DNA of 49,895 bases, from assembly GCA_025349905.2 (NCBI GenBank), contig MU624575.1, positions 1 through 49,895 of the forward strand. Reading direction: 5' to 3'. Shown here piece after piece: positions 11,883 to 21,694 of this stretch. The position numbers were made by a program, and so were the translations under genes. Source of the stretch: Blastocladiella britannica. Its lineage: Eukaryota; Blastocladiomycota; Blastocladiomycetes; Blastocladiales; Blastocladiaceae. A model generated the notes under the pieces. That model saw only the letters and a program-made list of their open reading frames with translations, was not told where the DNA came from and did not search any database. Within the stretch, counting starts at the first letter, position 1, and each line of letters starts with the position of its first letter.

Positions 11883-12378
11883 TGTCGTTCGAATCGTTGC
11901 GAGCCTTGAATAAATGCTTGCACACGGACTCGATCGGAAGGTCGTAGAGGTCGGCACTGGCTGTGGCCTCCGGGACCTGGACCCGCGCAAACGAGTCTAA
12001 ATGTATTATACTTTACGCTTTAACCATGGATATAACAAATGAAAAAGCTGAATAAGGAGTACCAGTCAAGGTCGCGCTCGAGTGCCGATCGGGCGTGTGG
12101 TACAGGATATGCAATTGCAAAAACAGCCAAACAAAGCACGCGGTGATAATGCCCCAGGACGGCAGAGCGAGCGCCCAGTACCGGTCGGGCAGATATGTGA
12201 TGCCCACCGACTCGAAGAGCCCCGGAGCGAGCGCCCAGACCATGTACGCGACCCACGAGAGAAGAGACAGCGCATAGACCACGTAGCCATAGTACTCGAC
12301 TGAAAACGCGTGGTGGTCGCCGGGATCCGACGCGACTGATCCGCGGCGGGTCTCTTGCTGCTGCTGTTGTTGTGCCAT
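11872..12378 (-). CDS. PIGP: PIG-P/Gpi19, subunit of GPI-GlcNAc transferase
   Basis: Subunit of the ER enzyme that adds GlcNAc to phosphatidylinositol, the first step of GPI-anchor synthesis. Exons are 12063-12378 and 11872-11996, joined by a 66-nt intron (GTACTC...TTTAG), giving 146 aa. After a short Gln-rich N-terminus the PIG-P domain shows EYYGYVVYALSLLSWVAYMV, GITYLPDRYWALALPSW and a second membrane segment, as in the two-helix family. The second exon adds the conserved C-terminal LYDLPIESVCKHLF, homologous to the LxDIPI block of family members. Its stop codon lies inside the last codons of the convergent CSB gene. Upstream of the start is a good splice acceptor (pyrimidine run plus CAG at about 12396), so a 5' non-coding exon antisense to the reductase gene is possible. 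Confidence 0.9.
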
Positions 12379-12421
12379 TGGCCGTGGATACGCTCCTGAG
12401 AAAGAGAAAGCAGACCAAAAA
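12379..12421. promoter_or_regulatory. 43-bp divergent interval between PIG-P and aldo/keto reductase starts
   Basis: This is all the sequence between the two start codons. No TATA element is visible. One strand is purine-rich (GAGAAAGAGAAAG). Core promoter elements for at least one gene must lie within the other gene's transcribed region, or PIG-P uses an upstream exon. Confidence 0.5.
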
Positions 12422-13456
12422 ATGATTTCGATGGTCAACAGCTGCCCGATCCCCATGGTCGGCCGTACGAACTCGAGCTTAAAAAAGAAGAGCTTGGTAA
12501 TAACTTGTAATTCCACAGTTGGAACCTACCGGATGGGGGGCGATCAGTGTTATACGGCGGTCATGGAGGCGCTGGCCCTGGGGTACCGCCACATTGACAC
12601 CGCTGCCGGGTACCGCAATGAAGCGGAAGTTGGCCGTGCGCTTGCAGACGCAATCACGGCCGGTCTCGTCACCCGTAACGACGTATTTATCACGTCCAAG
12701 ATTGGTTGGTACTCACCACATTCGGAATGGTCAAACTGGCACTGGACTGACCATTTAATGTATAGCACCCGGAGACCAGGGTGAAGATCGAGCGCATGCG
12801 GCCGTGCAGCGCTCGCTCCAGCAGCTCGGCATTGCCAAGGTGCTTCAACTGCCGATTTGAATGGTATGAAGCTAACAGCAAAAAAAGAACACCAGATCGA
12901 CCTGATGCTGATTCACTGGCCAGGTGCGGGCGGAAAGCCACCCGGTTCGCCCGAGAATGCGACGCTGCGGGCGGGAACCTGGCGTGCACTGGAACGGCAC
13001 GTGCGCGAGGGTACGATCGCTCATATTGGTGTCTCTAACTATCTGGTGCCGCACCTTGAGGCTCTGTGGGACATGGCGACCATCAAGCCGGCGGTGCTGC
13101 AGATGGAGCTTCACCCGTGGTACGTTCCCTCCGACGTGATCGCGTGGTGCCAGTCCCACAAGGTCGCGGTGGAGGCGTATAGCAGCTTGGGGGAGGGCAA
13201 GTTGGTGGATCCAAGCGTGGCAGTGCCTGAAGCGGACGCGGTGGCAAAGCGCACCGGTGCCACCCGCGCGCAGGTGCTCTTGGCGTGGGCACGCGCGCAC
13301 GGGTGGATCACACTGCCCAAGTCCACCAGCGCCGCCCGTCTGCGCGAGAATCTGGCCAGCACCGCGGTGGAACTGACTCCAGACGAGGTGCTTGCGCTGG
13401 ATGCGCTGGCGGCACGCAACCAAAAGTTTTGCTGGGATCCGTCCATGGTTGCCTGA
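12422..13456 (+). CDS. Aldo/keto reductase
   Basis: NADPH-dependent carbonyl reductase of the AKR superfamily, 287 aa, probably cytosolic. Exons are 12422-12464, 12519-12704, 12766-12839 and 12896-13456. The first exon is only 43 nt, and splicing it rebuilds the family N-terminus PMVGLGTYRMG. The catalytic tetrad is present: Asp and Tyr in HIDTAAGYRNEAEVG, Lys in ITSKI, His in LMLIHWPG. Further on are GVSNYLVPHL, QMELHPW and LPKSTSAARLREN, which line the cofactor site. The fold is complete. Substrate is not predictable; the family in fungi includes glycerol, xylose and methylglyoxal reductases. It diverges from PIG-P across 43 bp and ends 39 bp before the VPS39 start. Confidence 0.93.
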
Positions 13457-13495
13457 GTCAATGCATGTTCTCTTTGCCATTTATCGTACTCAATC

Positions 13496-16400
13496 ATGTC
13501 CTCGGCAACCCCACCTCCGCCGCCGACATTGGTGGCCGCGGGGGCAGCACCAACAACGACCGCAGCCCCATTCTCGGCGGCAGTGCCCGTGGTCCTCGCA
13601 CGCGCCGTTGCGCCGCCGCCCTCGGCCTCGGCATCCCCCAGCAGCGCGACGTTGCCCGTGATCTCGGCCCTGGCTGCGTCGCATGCCGGCGATCGGTTAT
13701 TTGCCGGCACCACCGCCGGACAGCTGCTCATGTACCACTTGTCCCTTCCGCCTGCCGCGGCGTTGCTCGACCGGCTGCCCCCCGATCCGCCTCTTGACCG
13801 CGGTACCAATAACGCACATGAGTCGTCATTTGGGCTGTCGTCGGCCCTGGCCCTGCCTTCGGCACTGAGCGCCAGCTCGTTTGCGCGTGTGGCTTCGTCT
13901 CTGTCGCGGCGAACGTCGTCCTCGGCCGCATCGCCGCCCCGCCATCTCACATCGCCGGCGGCATCGCCCAAGCCGGCGCGACGGGGGCCAGTACCACCAC
14001 CAGTACCACCGGTGCCAGGATCACCGCCCCCTTCTTCAGTACCAACTATGACGACAACCAAGGCACATACCAGCGGCGAGGACGCTGCCCTATCGCACTC
14101 GGCCACGCCGCCACACCATTCCTCCTCGGACTCCACCCTGCCGCGCAATGCGACGCTCTCGCCCGCTCCCAGCTCGCATTTCTCCGCTGCCACCGATCCG
14201 ACGGTCACTGCCGCCTCTGCATTCCCGCCCCGATCCGCGCTTGGCTCTGGATCCTCAATGGATCAGGACGACTGGTGCGTCTTGATCCAGGCCGTTCACG
14301 ACTTTGGGCAAGTCAAGAAGCCGATCGATCACCTGGTGGTTGCCGAGGGCGCTCAGGTACTCGTCTCCGCATGCGGTATGGTCTCTCTTCTTGGAGGGGT
14401 TACTCACAAGTGGCCTCACGATTTCTTGAAAAAACAAAAGACGGCCTCGTTCGAGTCCATTCCCTGGACACATTTCAGCTCCTGCATACCTTTACAGAGC
14501 ACCGCTCACCCTACTCAATGGACGTGTGGTCGCCCCCACCAGGAGCGGACATGGCCAACACGGGAGATCAGCCCATCCAACAGTCGGCGCTTATTGTCAT
14601 GGGATTCCATCACAAGCTCTTGACATGTACCCTCCAGACCCGACAAGGTGATTCGGGCACAAAGCTCTTGCGAAAGCCGACTTTGGTACGCTCTTCTTTT
14701 TCTCAATTTGGATTCATATTTTTGACCCACTTATGCAAAAAAAAAGAGCGAGACGTCAGTGCCAGTTGCCGTGCGTGGAATATGCCTGACGCAATCGGCT
14801 ACCGTGGCCGCCATTGCTTCCTCCCGCGAAATATCCACGGTGCACTTGGACTCGGGGAAATTTACCCCCATCTACGCCTGGCCAGCGCGTGGAGGTGCGT
14901 CGTCGCTCTTTACCGGGACCCCATTGACGCGCATCTCGTCCACGTCCACCGGCGCCGGGTCAGAAGTACTGGCACTGAATGGCAGCCGCGGCGTCCGCAT
15001 TGACGGGTCAGAGCGGCAAGCATACGAGCATCCGGCGCCACTGACGGGACTCGCCAAGTGCGGGGCGTATCTGGTGGCGGCGGCCGGTCGCATGCTTCAT
15101 GTGCGGCTCGCGGGCGTTCCCAATACGATCCAGATGGTTGGTGGGCCATCGGACCCAACTTCCGCATCACCGGCACCGCCATCAGGCGCAGCAGCAACGG
15201 CCGCGCCAGACGGAATTGCGCCGGCCATGGTAGGGATCGGGTCCGGCGCGGTAGTGTATGCGTTCGGGTCGCGCATTGCCGCACTGGTAGCGGTGCCGGT
15301 CGACATCACGGTGGACCGGCTGGTGGCGGCGGGACGGCTGGATTCGGCCCGCATTCTGGTGGACAGAGCACCCGACATTCCGCCCGACGACCGGGCGGCA
15401 TGGACCCGCCACGTGGATGTCGCGGAAGCCCACGCTGCCATGCAAAAACTGTCAACTGCAGTCTTGTCCTTGCGCGCCGATATGGACCCTCATGGGACTG
15501 CTTCTGCTACCACTACCGCTGGGCGGCCAACCGACTCGCCGGTTGGCGGCTTGCGACCCGCACCTCCGCCACCGCCTCCTCCTCCCATGGCTCGATGGGA
15601 TGCCGTGCTTTGCCGGTTTCGCGACCTCTGCGTCCCGGCAAGCGAGCTCATGGGATACTTTGAGTTTGCATTGCCCGCAGCCGACGGAGAGGATGTGCAC
15701 GACTCTTCAGATGGGACCGCCCACGGCGCATCATCCCCACTGGGAGCGACCGAGGCGCGCGACGCCCTGACACGGTTCTTGACGGAGCGCCGGTCGATCC
15801 TGAAGCGCATTCGGCTCAGCATGGCTGGTGGTGGTACTGGGAATGGCCCGCCTCAGTCCCCAGGACCAGGAACGCTTCCGCGGGTGACGTCGTCATCGGC
15901 GGGATCCGCCATGACCGCCATTCACGTCGGCGAAGACGTGGTTCGGTCCATGTCGGAGGCATTCTCGGAGCGCGAGATCGAGCACGAGCAGGCGGTGGTC
16001 GATGCGGCGCTGGTCCGCGTCTACTTGCGCGACAAGTCCGATAAACGGCTCGGGTCGTTACTCCGGCTGCCGAACTCGTGCCAGGTGGAGGCGACGGCAA
16101 TGCTACTGCTCAAGCACGGGAAAGTGGCCGAGACGATCGACTTTTTCTTTGGCAAGGGCGAGCACGAGCGGGCGCTTGAGTTGCTCTTGAAGTGCGTTCA
16201 TGCTTCCTTTTTTTATGATTTGCATTTGCTGATCAAGGGACCCATTATATTTTACAGAAAGGCAACCGATCCAGCAACCAAGGGCAATCTCGCAGGATCG
16301 CGCGCACTCGTAAACTATCTGTTCAAGTTGGAAGCGCTTCCGAACGAGCTTGCGGTCCTCTTCAAGTATCTCCGTTGGGTGTACCAAGTTGACGAGCAAT

Positions 16401-17544
16401 CGGCACGCGAGTTTGTTCAGGACACGCGCATCAACGAATTTTCGGTATGTGATTTTTCATGATCCCTCAAAGGAGATCGACTAAATAGAAATGGTAGATT
16501 ATCGAATTCCTGTCGTCCCTGTCGCCAAGGCACTCGATCGACTACTTGAGTTATTTGATAGAGCAGCGTGGCAACTCGAGCACCGAGATTCACGAAGAGT
16601 ACCTTCGCAATTTGATTGAAGGCGTCCTGGGCGAGAGCGCAGCCATGGCAGCAGTCACATTGGGATCCGCCGGGACGGGACGACCGGCGACACGTCCAAG
16701 CCACGACGATGACGACGACGAGACGTCAAGTGAAAGCGAGGCCGAGAGTCCAGTCGGTGCCGACATCCGCGCCGACGGTAGCACGGGCGATCCCATGCAT
16801 CGCCAAGAAGGCGCAGCGCAGCGTCGGGGATCGGACGCACAGCAGCACCGGTCGTCGTGCATGACGCGTCTTGTGGCGTTTCTCACCCAGTCGCCGCACT
16901 ACGACCCGCACCGGGTGCTCGATCGGCTGCAGGAGGCGGCACGGCGAATGCCTCATGTCGCGGCGCTCGGCGAGGCGTGCATTGCTATTTACATGCGGCT
17001 CGGGGACACGGAACGCGCGCTCCAGGTGCTTGTCCGCGAGATGCGGCAGATTGAACGCGCTGCCAGGTTCGTTTTCGCTTATTCATATTTGAGGCGACGA
17101 CGACCAAGTAACATTGTTTAAAATAATAGCCTCGTCGAGGCCCAGGACGACCACTACGACACATTGATCTCGCTGTGCTTGGAGGCCGACTGGTGCGACC
17201 CGGCCGAGACGCTAGTGCTCTTGACACGGTTCTGCGACCATCTCGAGCCGCTGGTGGTGGTGGACCACGTTGCGCAGCTGGACCCGCCACTGGCCGACGT
17301 GGCCGAGCTCCTGTGCCGTGCGCTGGTGCGGCTGGCGACCATGGTGCACTCGAACGCCGTGGTCAAGAGCCTGGCCAAGCACGAGTACGAGCGGTCGGCG
17401 ATCGAGCTGGTGGAGCGCCAGGTGGAGCGCGTTTCAGTGGATGAGCGCACCACTTGTCAGGTGTGCTCGCGCAAGATCGGCAACAGCGCCGTTGCTTCCT
17501 GGCAGGGGACCAGCACCGTGGCCCACCTTGGGTGCATGCGATAA
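13496..17544 (+). CDS. VPS39: VPS39/Vam6-like HOPS tethering subunit
   Basis: Subunit of the HOPS complex that tethers late endosomes and vacuoles, 1246 aa. Exons: 13496-14375, 14441-14685, 14747-16191, 16258-16444, 16498-17066 and 17130-17544, all phase-consistent. Order of parts: a CNH/beta-propeller region (to about 15300) broken by a long Ser/Pro-rich insertion near 13850-14270; a clathrin-repeat alpha-solenoid with LLRLPNSCQVEATAMLLLKH and FFFGKGEHERALELLLK; an acidic loop near 16700-16830; and a C-terminal zinc element TCQVCSRKIGNS...HLGC, the Vps39 domain-2 signature. The paralogue TGFBRAP1/Vps3 of CORVET has a similar plan; the solenoid matches VPS39 better. The gap to the preceding reductase stop is only 39 bp. 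Confidence 0.85.
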
Positions 17545-17646
17545 TACAAACCAACCAGTTTTTTTTGTAAGATCCCCGTAGCACCGGGGACCGGGATGTT
17601 GATTTTATTCCATGATGGGGCTCTGTAACGCGAACAGAAAAAACGC

Positions 17647-19228
17647 TTACTTCTTGTACTGGGCCTGCAGCATCTTGGCAATGGTCTGCAGCTGAATGTT
17701 GGAGGTGCCCTCGTAAATGGCGCCGATCTTGGCGTCGCGGTAGAACTTTTCGACGCCGTACTCGCGCGAGAACCCGACGCCGCCCATCCACTCGATAGCC
17801 TTGGACGCCGACTTTTCGGCGATCTGCGACGCGTACAACTTGGCCATGGCCGCCTCACGAATGAACGGCTTGCCCTCCTCCTTCAGCCGCGCGGCGTTGT
17901 ACGTGAGCAGGCGGGCCGCCTCAATCTCGACCGCCACCTGCGCAATCTGGTGCTGCATGCCCTGGAACTCGCCGACCGCCTGGCCAAACTGCTTGCGTTC
18001 CATCGAGTACGCGACGGCGGTGTCGAACGCGCCCTGCGCCAGACCCAGCATTTGCGCGGCAATGCCGATACGGCCTTCGTTCAGAATCTCGATCGAGTAC
18101 TTGTAACCCTTACCGACCTCGCCCAGCACGTTGGACGCGGGCACCTTGACGTCGTCAAAGTTGAGCACGCACGTCGACGACGCGCGAATGCCCAGTTTGG
18201 ACTCTTTCTTGGCAATCTGCACGCCCATCTCCTTGTCGACAATGAACGCCGTGATGCCCTTGTAGCCCTTGGACGGGTCCACGTTGGCAAACACCAGGAA
18301 AATGTCGGCCTCGCCCGAGTTGGTGATCCACATCTGTTTTGTTATTTGTCAGTTACTGCTATTTTCCGTTGGCTAGATTGTAGTACCTTGCTGCCGTTGA
18401 GGACATAGTAGTCGCCCTTCTTCTCGGCGCGGGTCTTGAGCGAAAACGCGTCCGAGCCGGAGCCAGCCTCGGACAGACCAAAGCAGCCGACGGACTTGGT
18501 GGCAAGGGCCGTCAGGTACTTTTCCTTGATGGCCTGGGTGCCGTGGGTCCGGAACAAGGTATTGACGAGCGTGTTTTGCACGTCACAGGCGACCGAGACC
18601 GAGGGATCGACCTTGGCCAGCTCTATTTTTTTTTTTTTTTTTTTGAGATTGGATTCATTTGAAAAAGGGAAAAACGACGCGTGGTGCGTACCCTCGATCA
18701 CGACAATGGCCGAGGTAAAAGAACTGCCAGCGCCGCCAAACTCCTCGGGCACCTCGATACCCATAAACTGATTTTACGCAAAAGGGAATCAGTCAGTCCC
18801 AATGAAATTGATCGGCCAGATCTATTGAACGTACGCCCTGGTCAAAGAGACCCTGGAAGACGGCGGGATCCATCTTCTCGGCCTCGTCCATCTTGGACAC
18901 AAGGGGCTTGACCGTCTCCTGGGCAAAGCGGGCAGCTGATTGATTTTTTTTTTTTGTATCTAATGTCAGTAAATCTTTCAAAGAACCACAAAAAATTGGT
19001 TAAGGACAGACCGGCCTCCTTCATCATGGTCTCCTCCTCGGTGAGGGTGTGGAGCGAGTTGAGGCCAGTGGCGGACGACCGGGCGGCGGCAGTCGAGGCA
19101 AAGGAGCTGTCGGTATTATGGTGGGTGAGGACACATAATAGTAAAGAGTCAAGACGCGCACGCGCGTACCGACGGGCCGAGGCTGACAGCGCAGAGCGAG
19201 CGAGCGAGGCAGTAACACGGGAGGCCAT
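17647..19228 (-). CDS. ACADSB: Short/branched-chain acyl-CoA dehydrogenase, mitochondrial
   Basis: FAD enzyme that introduces the alpha-beta double bond into short branched acyl-CoA, as in isoleucine breakdown. It begins [20 protein letters not shown], an Arg/Ser-rich mitochondrial presequence with no acidic residues. At least five introns are visible, including one after 19170 and one whose acceptor follows a 19-base A-run (18627-18645 on the + strand). Spliced sequence shows [19 protein letters not shown], the FAD/substrate motif [26 protein letters not shown], and [10 protein letters not shown] with the catalytic glutamate; this pattern is closest to ACADSB. The active-site exon (17647-18333) is intact. 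The gene diverges from the LRR gene across 96 bp that hold a perfect CRE palindrome. Confidence 0.93.
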
Positions 19229-19324
19229 TCTTCTTGTGATTTGGTTCTTTGGTCGATGGGTTGTCAAAGAGATCTTCCCTTGCCTTGACTTTGAAAAAAA
19301 ACTTTGCTTGTGACGTCACCTCAA
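19229..19324. promoter_or_regulatory. Divergent promoter ACADSB/LRR with CRE palindrome
   Basis: The 96-bp interval holds a perfect TGACGTCA at 19311-19318, the full palindromic site bound by CREB/ATF-type bZIP factors. It is 7 bp before the LRR start and 83 bp upstream of the ACADSB start. Binding is inferred from the motif alone. Confidence 0.45.
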
Positions 19325-20953
19325 ATGAATGAAATGAGCCTTGCCGTACTCTGCCGATCGCCGGCAGGATCGCCCGCAGTGCACGTCGTCCGGGTACCGC
19401 TGGCAGCAGCTACAGCACCAGCAGATGAGCAGCAAAAACCACTGGCACCTCAAGGACAACTCGACGCGTCGCGGATCAGCGCAACCCACCTAGTGATCCC
19501 GCCCACGTTCCACCGGTACTTGACTGGCGCGCTGACATCGCTGCTACTACAGCACAATGCGCTCACCGCGGTACCCGACGCGCTGTGGTCGCTCGCGGGA
19601 TTACGAGAGCTCAATCTCAGCGCCAACCGGCTTACGATCCTGTCGCCGCTGGTGGCCCGGCTCACGGTACTGGAGGAGCTGCACCTGTCGGACAATCTGT
19701 TGACGCAGCTACCCCCGACACTCGCGCAATGCACATGCCTGGCAGTGCTGGATATTTCCAACAATCAACTGGCGGCATTGCCGGTCGCGCTCACGCAGTG
19801 CCGGACCTTGAGGCGCGTATGGCTCGATGGAAACCCGCTGCATGCCGGACTGGGCCCGCTGACGATGCCGATCGCGATGTCGCTACCAGGTATTACCACG
19901 TCATTGGTGACGACGGGATCGCAGCTCCCAGCACCGCCATCGCTTCGCGCGCTTGCCGTGCAGGCAGTAGGGAAGCGAATGTACGAGCGCGGAATTCACT
20001 GCTTTTGCCAGCACGGCCACCGGGTGGATGCGATGCTGGCGGCGCAACTGACGCAGCAGCAGCTCTCGCTCGCCGGCGCTTCTCGCCGTGTGCTCGAGTA
20101 CTGGGCTCTGCGTGAAACCGGCGCATCACCACCGCCCGACTCGGTGGCATGGTGTGCGGCCGCGTCTATGTCATCTTTGGCATCGACACTGGGTCAGTTT
20201 TCGTTTGACGACGACGAATACGACCATGCCGCTGCCGCCGATCCGTACGTGCACCAGGACAACTTTGGGTTTATTGCCAGCACCGTGGCCAGGGAATCAA
20301 CCTCTGGCAGCTCAGAGTTGAGCGACGTGGACAGCGCCATGGTGCAGGCAGTGACGGCCAAAGTCGTCCAGAGCTATGCCGCGTACGCAGACCGGCTCGT
20401 GCGCCGCGAACAAGCGGCCGAAGCGTCCATAGCCCGCATCCAAGCACCACTGGAATCCCCCATATCCGATTCCTCAGCAATGTCGCCTCCGCCGCTCTCA
20501 CTCCAGATCTTGCGCCGCCCAAGCGACGTTACCAGCCCCAGCGGCCAGGGCATGATCAGCCCGTCTATTCCGTCTCCACCGTCCGCCTACGTGCGGTTTT
20601 GCGCACTCCAGATCGTGCCGTCGCAGCTGTTGGCGGCTGCAGCAGCGCCCGTGGCCGTGTGCGATGGATGCGGTGCCGGCGTACACCGCTTACCTTCTTC
20701 GCCGATAATGACGGCGGAAGAGACCACACCCGACTCCACTGCGCTGCCTGTCCGGCACGTGACATTGCGAATGTACCTCGGCAACCTGGTGCCGGTGGTG
20801 TGGGCCTTGTGCGGCGCCGCGTGTCTGGCGCGGATCAGGCAAGAGCAACTCGCCACTGGGGCCGGAGTGAAAGGACGCACTTCGGCTGGAATGCGGTACG
20901 GCGGAGGAGTAGGCCCGTCCCGGTCCCGGTCGCGCGAAATGGGATGGGAGTGA
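19325..20953 (+). CDS. Leucine-rich repeat protein with C-terminal Cys motif
   Basis: Single-exon protein of 542 aa. Residues about 65-185 form four to five LRRs of the LxxLxxLxLxxNxLxxLP type (for example LRELNLSANRLTILSPLV and LEELHLSDNLLTQLPPTL). A helical region (KRMYERGIHCFCQHGHRVDA) follows, then a Ser/Pro-rich linker. The C-terminal part has VCDGCGAGVH and, 45 residues later, LGNLVPVVWALCGAAC, a Cys-pair arrangement seen at the end of a group of uncharacterised fungal LRR proteins. It may bind zinc. No kinase, GTPase or membrane segment is present. LRR proteins of this plan are often adaptors; the partner is unknown. The start at 19325 is chosen because it is the first ATG; 19334 is an in-frame alternative. 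Confidence 0.75.
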   Translation: MNEMSLAVLCRSPAGSPAVHVVRVPLAAATAPADEQQKPLAPQGQLDASRISATHLVIPPTFHRYLTGALTSLLLQHNALTAVPDALWSLAGLRELNLSANRLTILSPLVARLTVLEELHLSDNLLTQLPPTLAQCTCLAVLDISNNQLAALPVALTQCRTLRRVWLDGNPLHAGLGPLTMPIAMSLPGITTSLVTTGSQLPAPPSLRALAVQAVGKRMYERGIHCFCQHGHRVDAMLAAQLTQQQLSLAGASRRVLEYWALRETGASPPPDSVAWCAAASMSSLASTLGQFSFDDDEYDHAAAADPYVHQDNFGFIASTVARESTSGSSELSDVDSAMVQAVTAKVVQSYAAYADRLVRREQAAEASIARIQAPLESPISDSSAMSPPPLSLQILRRPSDVTSPSGQGMISPSIPSPPSAYVRFCALQIVPSQLLAAAAAPVAVCDGCGAGVHRLPSSPIMTAEETTPDSTALPVRHVTLRMYLGNLVPVVWALCGAACLARIRQEQLATGAGVKGRTSAGMRYGGGVGPSRSRSREMGWE

Positions 20954-21050
20954 TTCTTTGAATCTGCGTCGCTGAGCCACTGGATCGGCCAGTGCAATCC
21001 ACACACAAAACCAGACCAAGAGCCAGTCAATGCAAGGTAAGTAAAATGTA

Positions 21051-21653
21051 TTATGCGCTAAGTGGAGGAAGATCGTTGCCGCGGCCAGTGATGGCGACGC
21101 TGAGCATAGGCAGTTGAATCCCGGTGCTGCGAGCGGTCAGCAATGTAGGCGCGGCCATGACAATTTCATCGGCCGTCTGCCCCGGAGCCGGGCGCGCTGC
21201 AAGCAAAACCCGCTGCTGCTGACGCGATGTCGCGCCGCCGTTCCCGAGAAGCCGCAGATCGTCAAGAATCCGCGCGTCAGGAAGACTGGCCGCGTACTTT
21301 TCGGCCACCTCGGCGCGCGCCGGAATGTACTTGCGGTAGAGCAGATCGGCGTCGGCGCCGACGAGAGACGGGCGACGCGCGCGGGTTGCGCGAGCAGGCG
21401 CGACAAACGGTGTTGCGCCGAGAACCACTCCCACAATGCTCTTGATGGCTACTGTGGCGAGTAGCCAAGCCGAGTCGTAGGCCGTGCGCCAGAGTCCGAG
21501 CACCAGCACTACTGGGCCGAGCACCAGAGCTGCCGCCGTGACGAGCATTCCTGGAACCAGCAGGGATGCGAGAAGCGGCAGCGCTATACTTGCCAGGACT
21601 GGAACCAGTATCAATCGCACGAGCAACGGGAGCGACGACGTGCTCGGAAGCAT
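21051..21653 (-). CDS. Small membrane protein of unknown function
   Basis: A 200-residue single-exon protein not recognised as any family. The first half is strongly hydrophobic: two or three membrane segments lie at about residues 8-30, 32-55 and 62-82, rich in Leu, Val and Ala. The second half is soluble and charged (LLYRKYIPARAEVAEKYAAS) with no cysteine cluster. The first hydrophobic stretch could act as a signal anchor. Base composition and codon use look like the neighbours. It lies 41 bp downstream of the ankyrin-like gene on the same strand, so the two may be transcribed together. No function is proposed. Confidence 0.6.
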   Translation of the reverse strand: MLPSTSSLPLLVRLILVPVLASIALPLLASLLVPGMLVTAAALVLGPVVLVLGLWRTAYDSAWLLATVAIKSIVGVVLGATPFVAPARATRARRPSLVGADADLLYRKYIPARAEVAEKYAASLPDARILDDLRLLGNGGATSRQQQRVLLAARPAPGQTADEIVMAAPTLLTARSTGIQLPMLSVAITGRGNDLPPLSA

Positions 21654-21694
21654 TAATACTGTCGGTTTTTTTTTGAAATTAAAATTTGGTCAAC

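Noticed and set aside
13111..14208. 365-residue open frame on the - strand
   Set aside because: Lies opposite the aldo/keto reductase end and the VPS39 N-terminus; low complexity, no family match.
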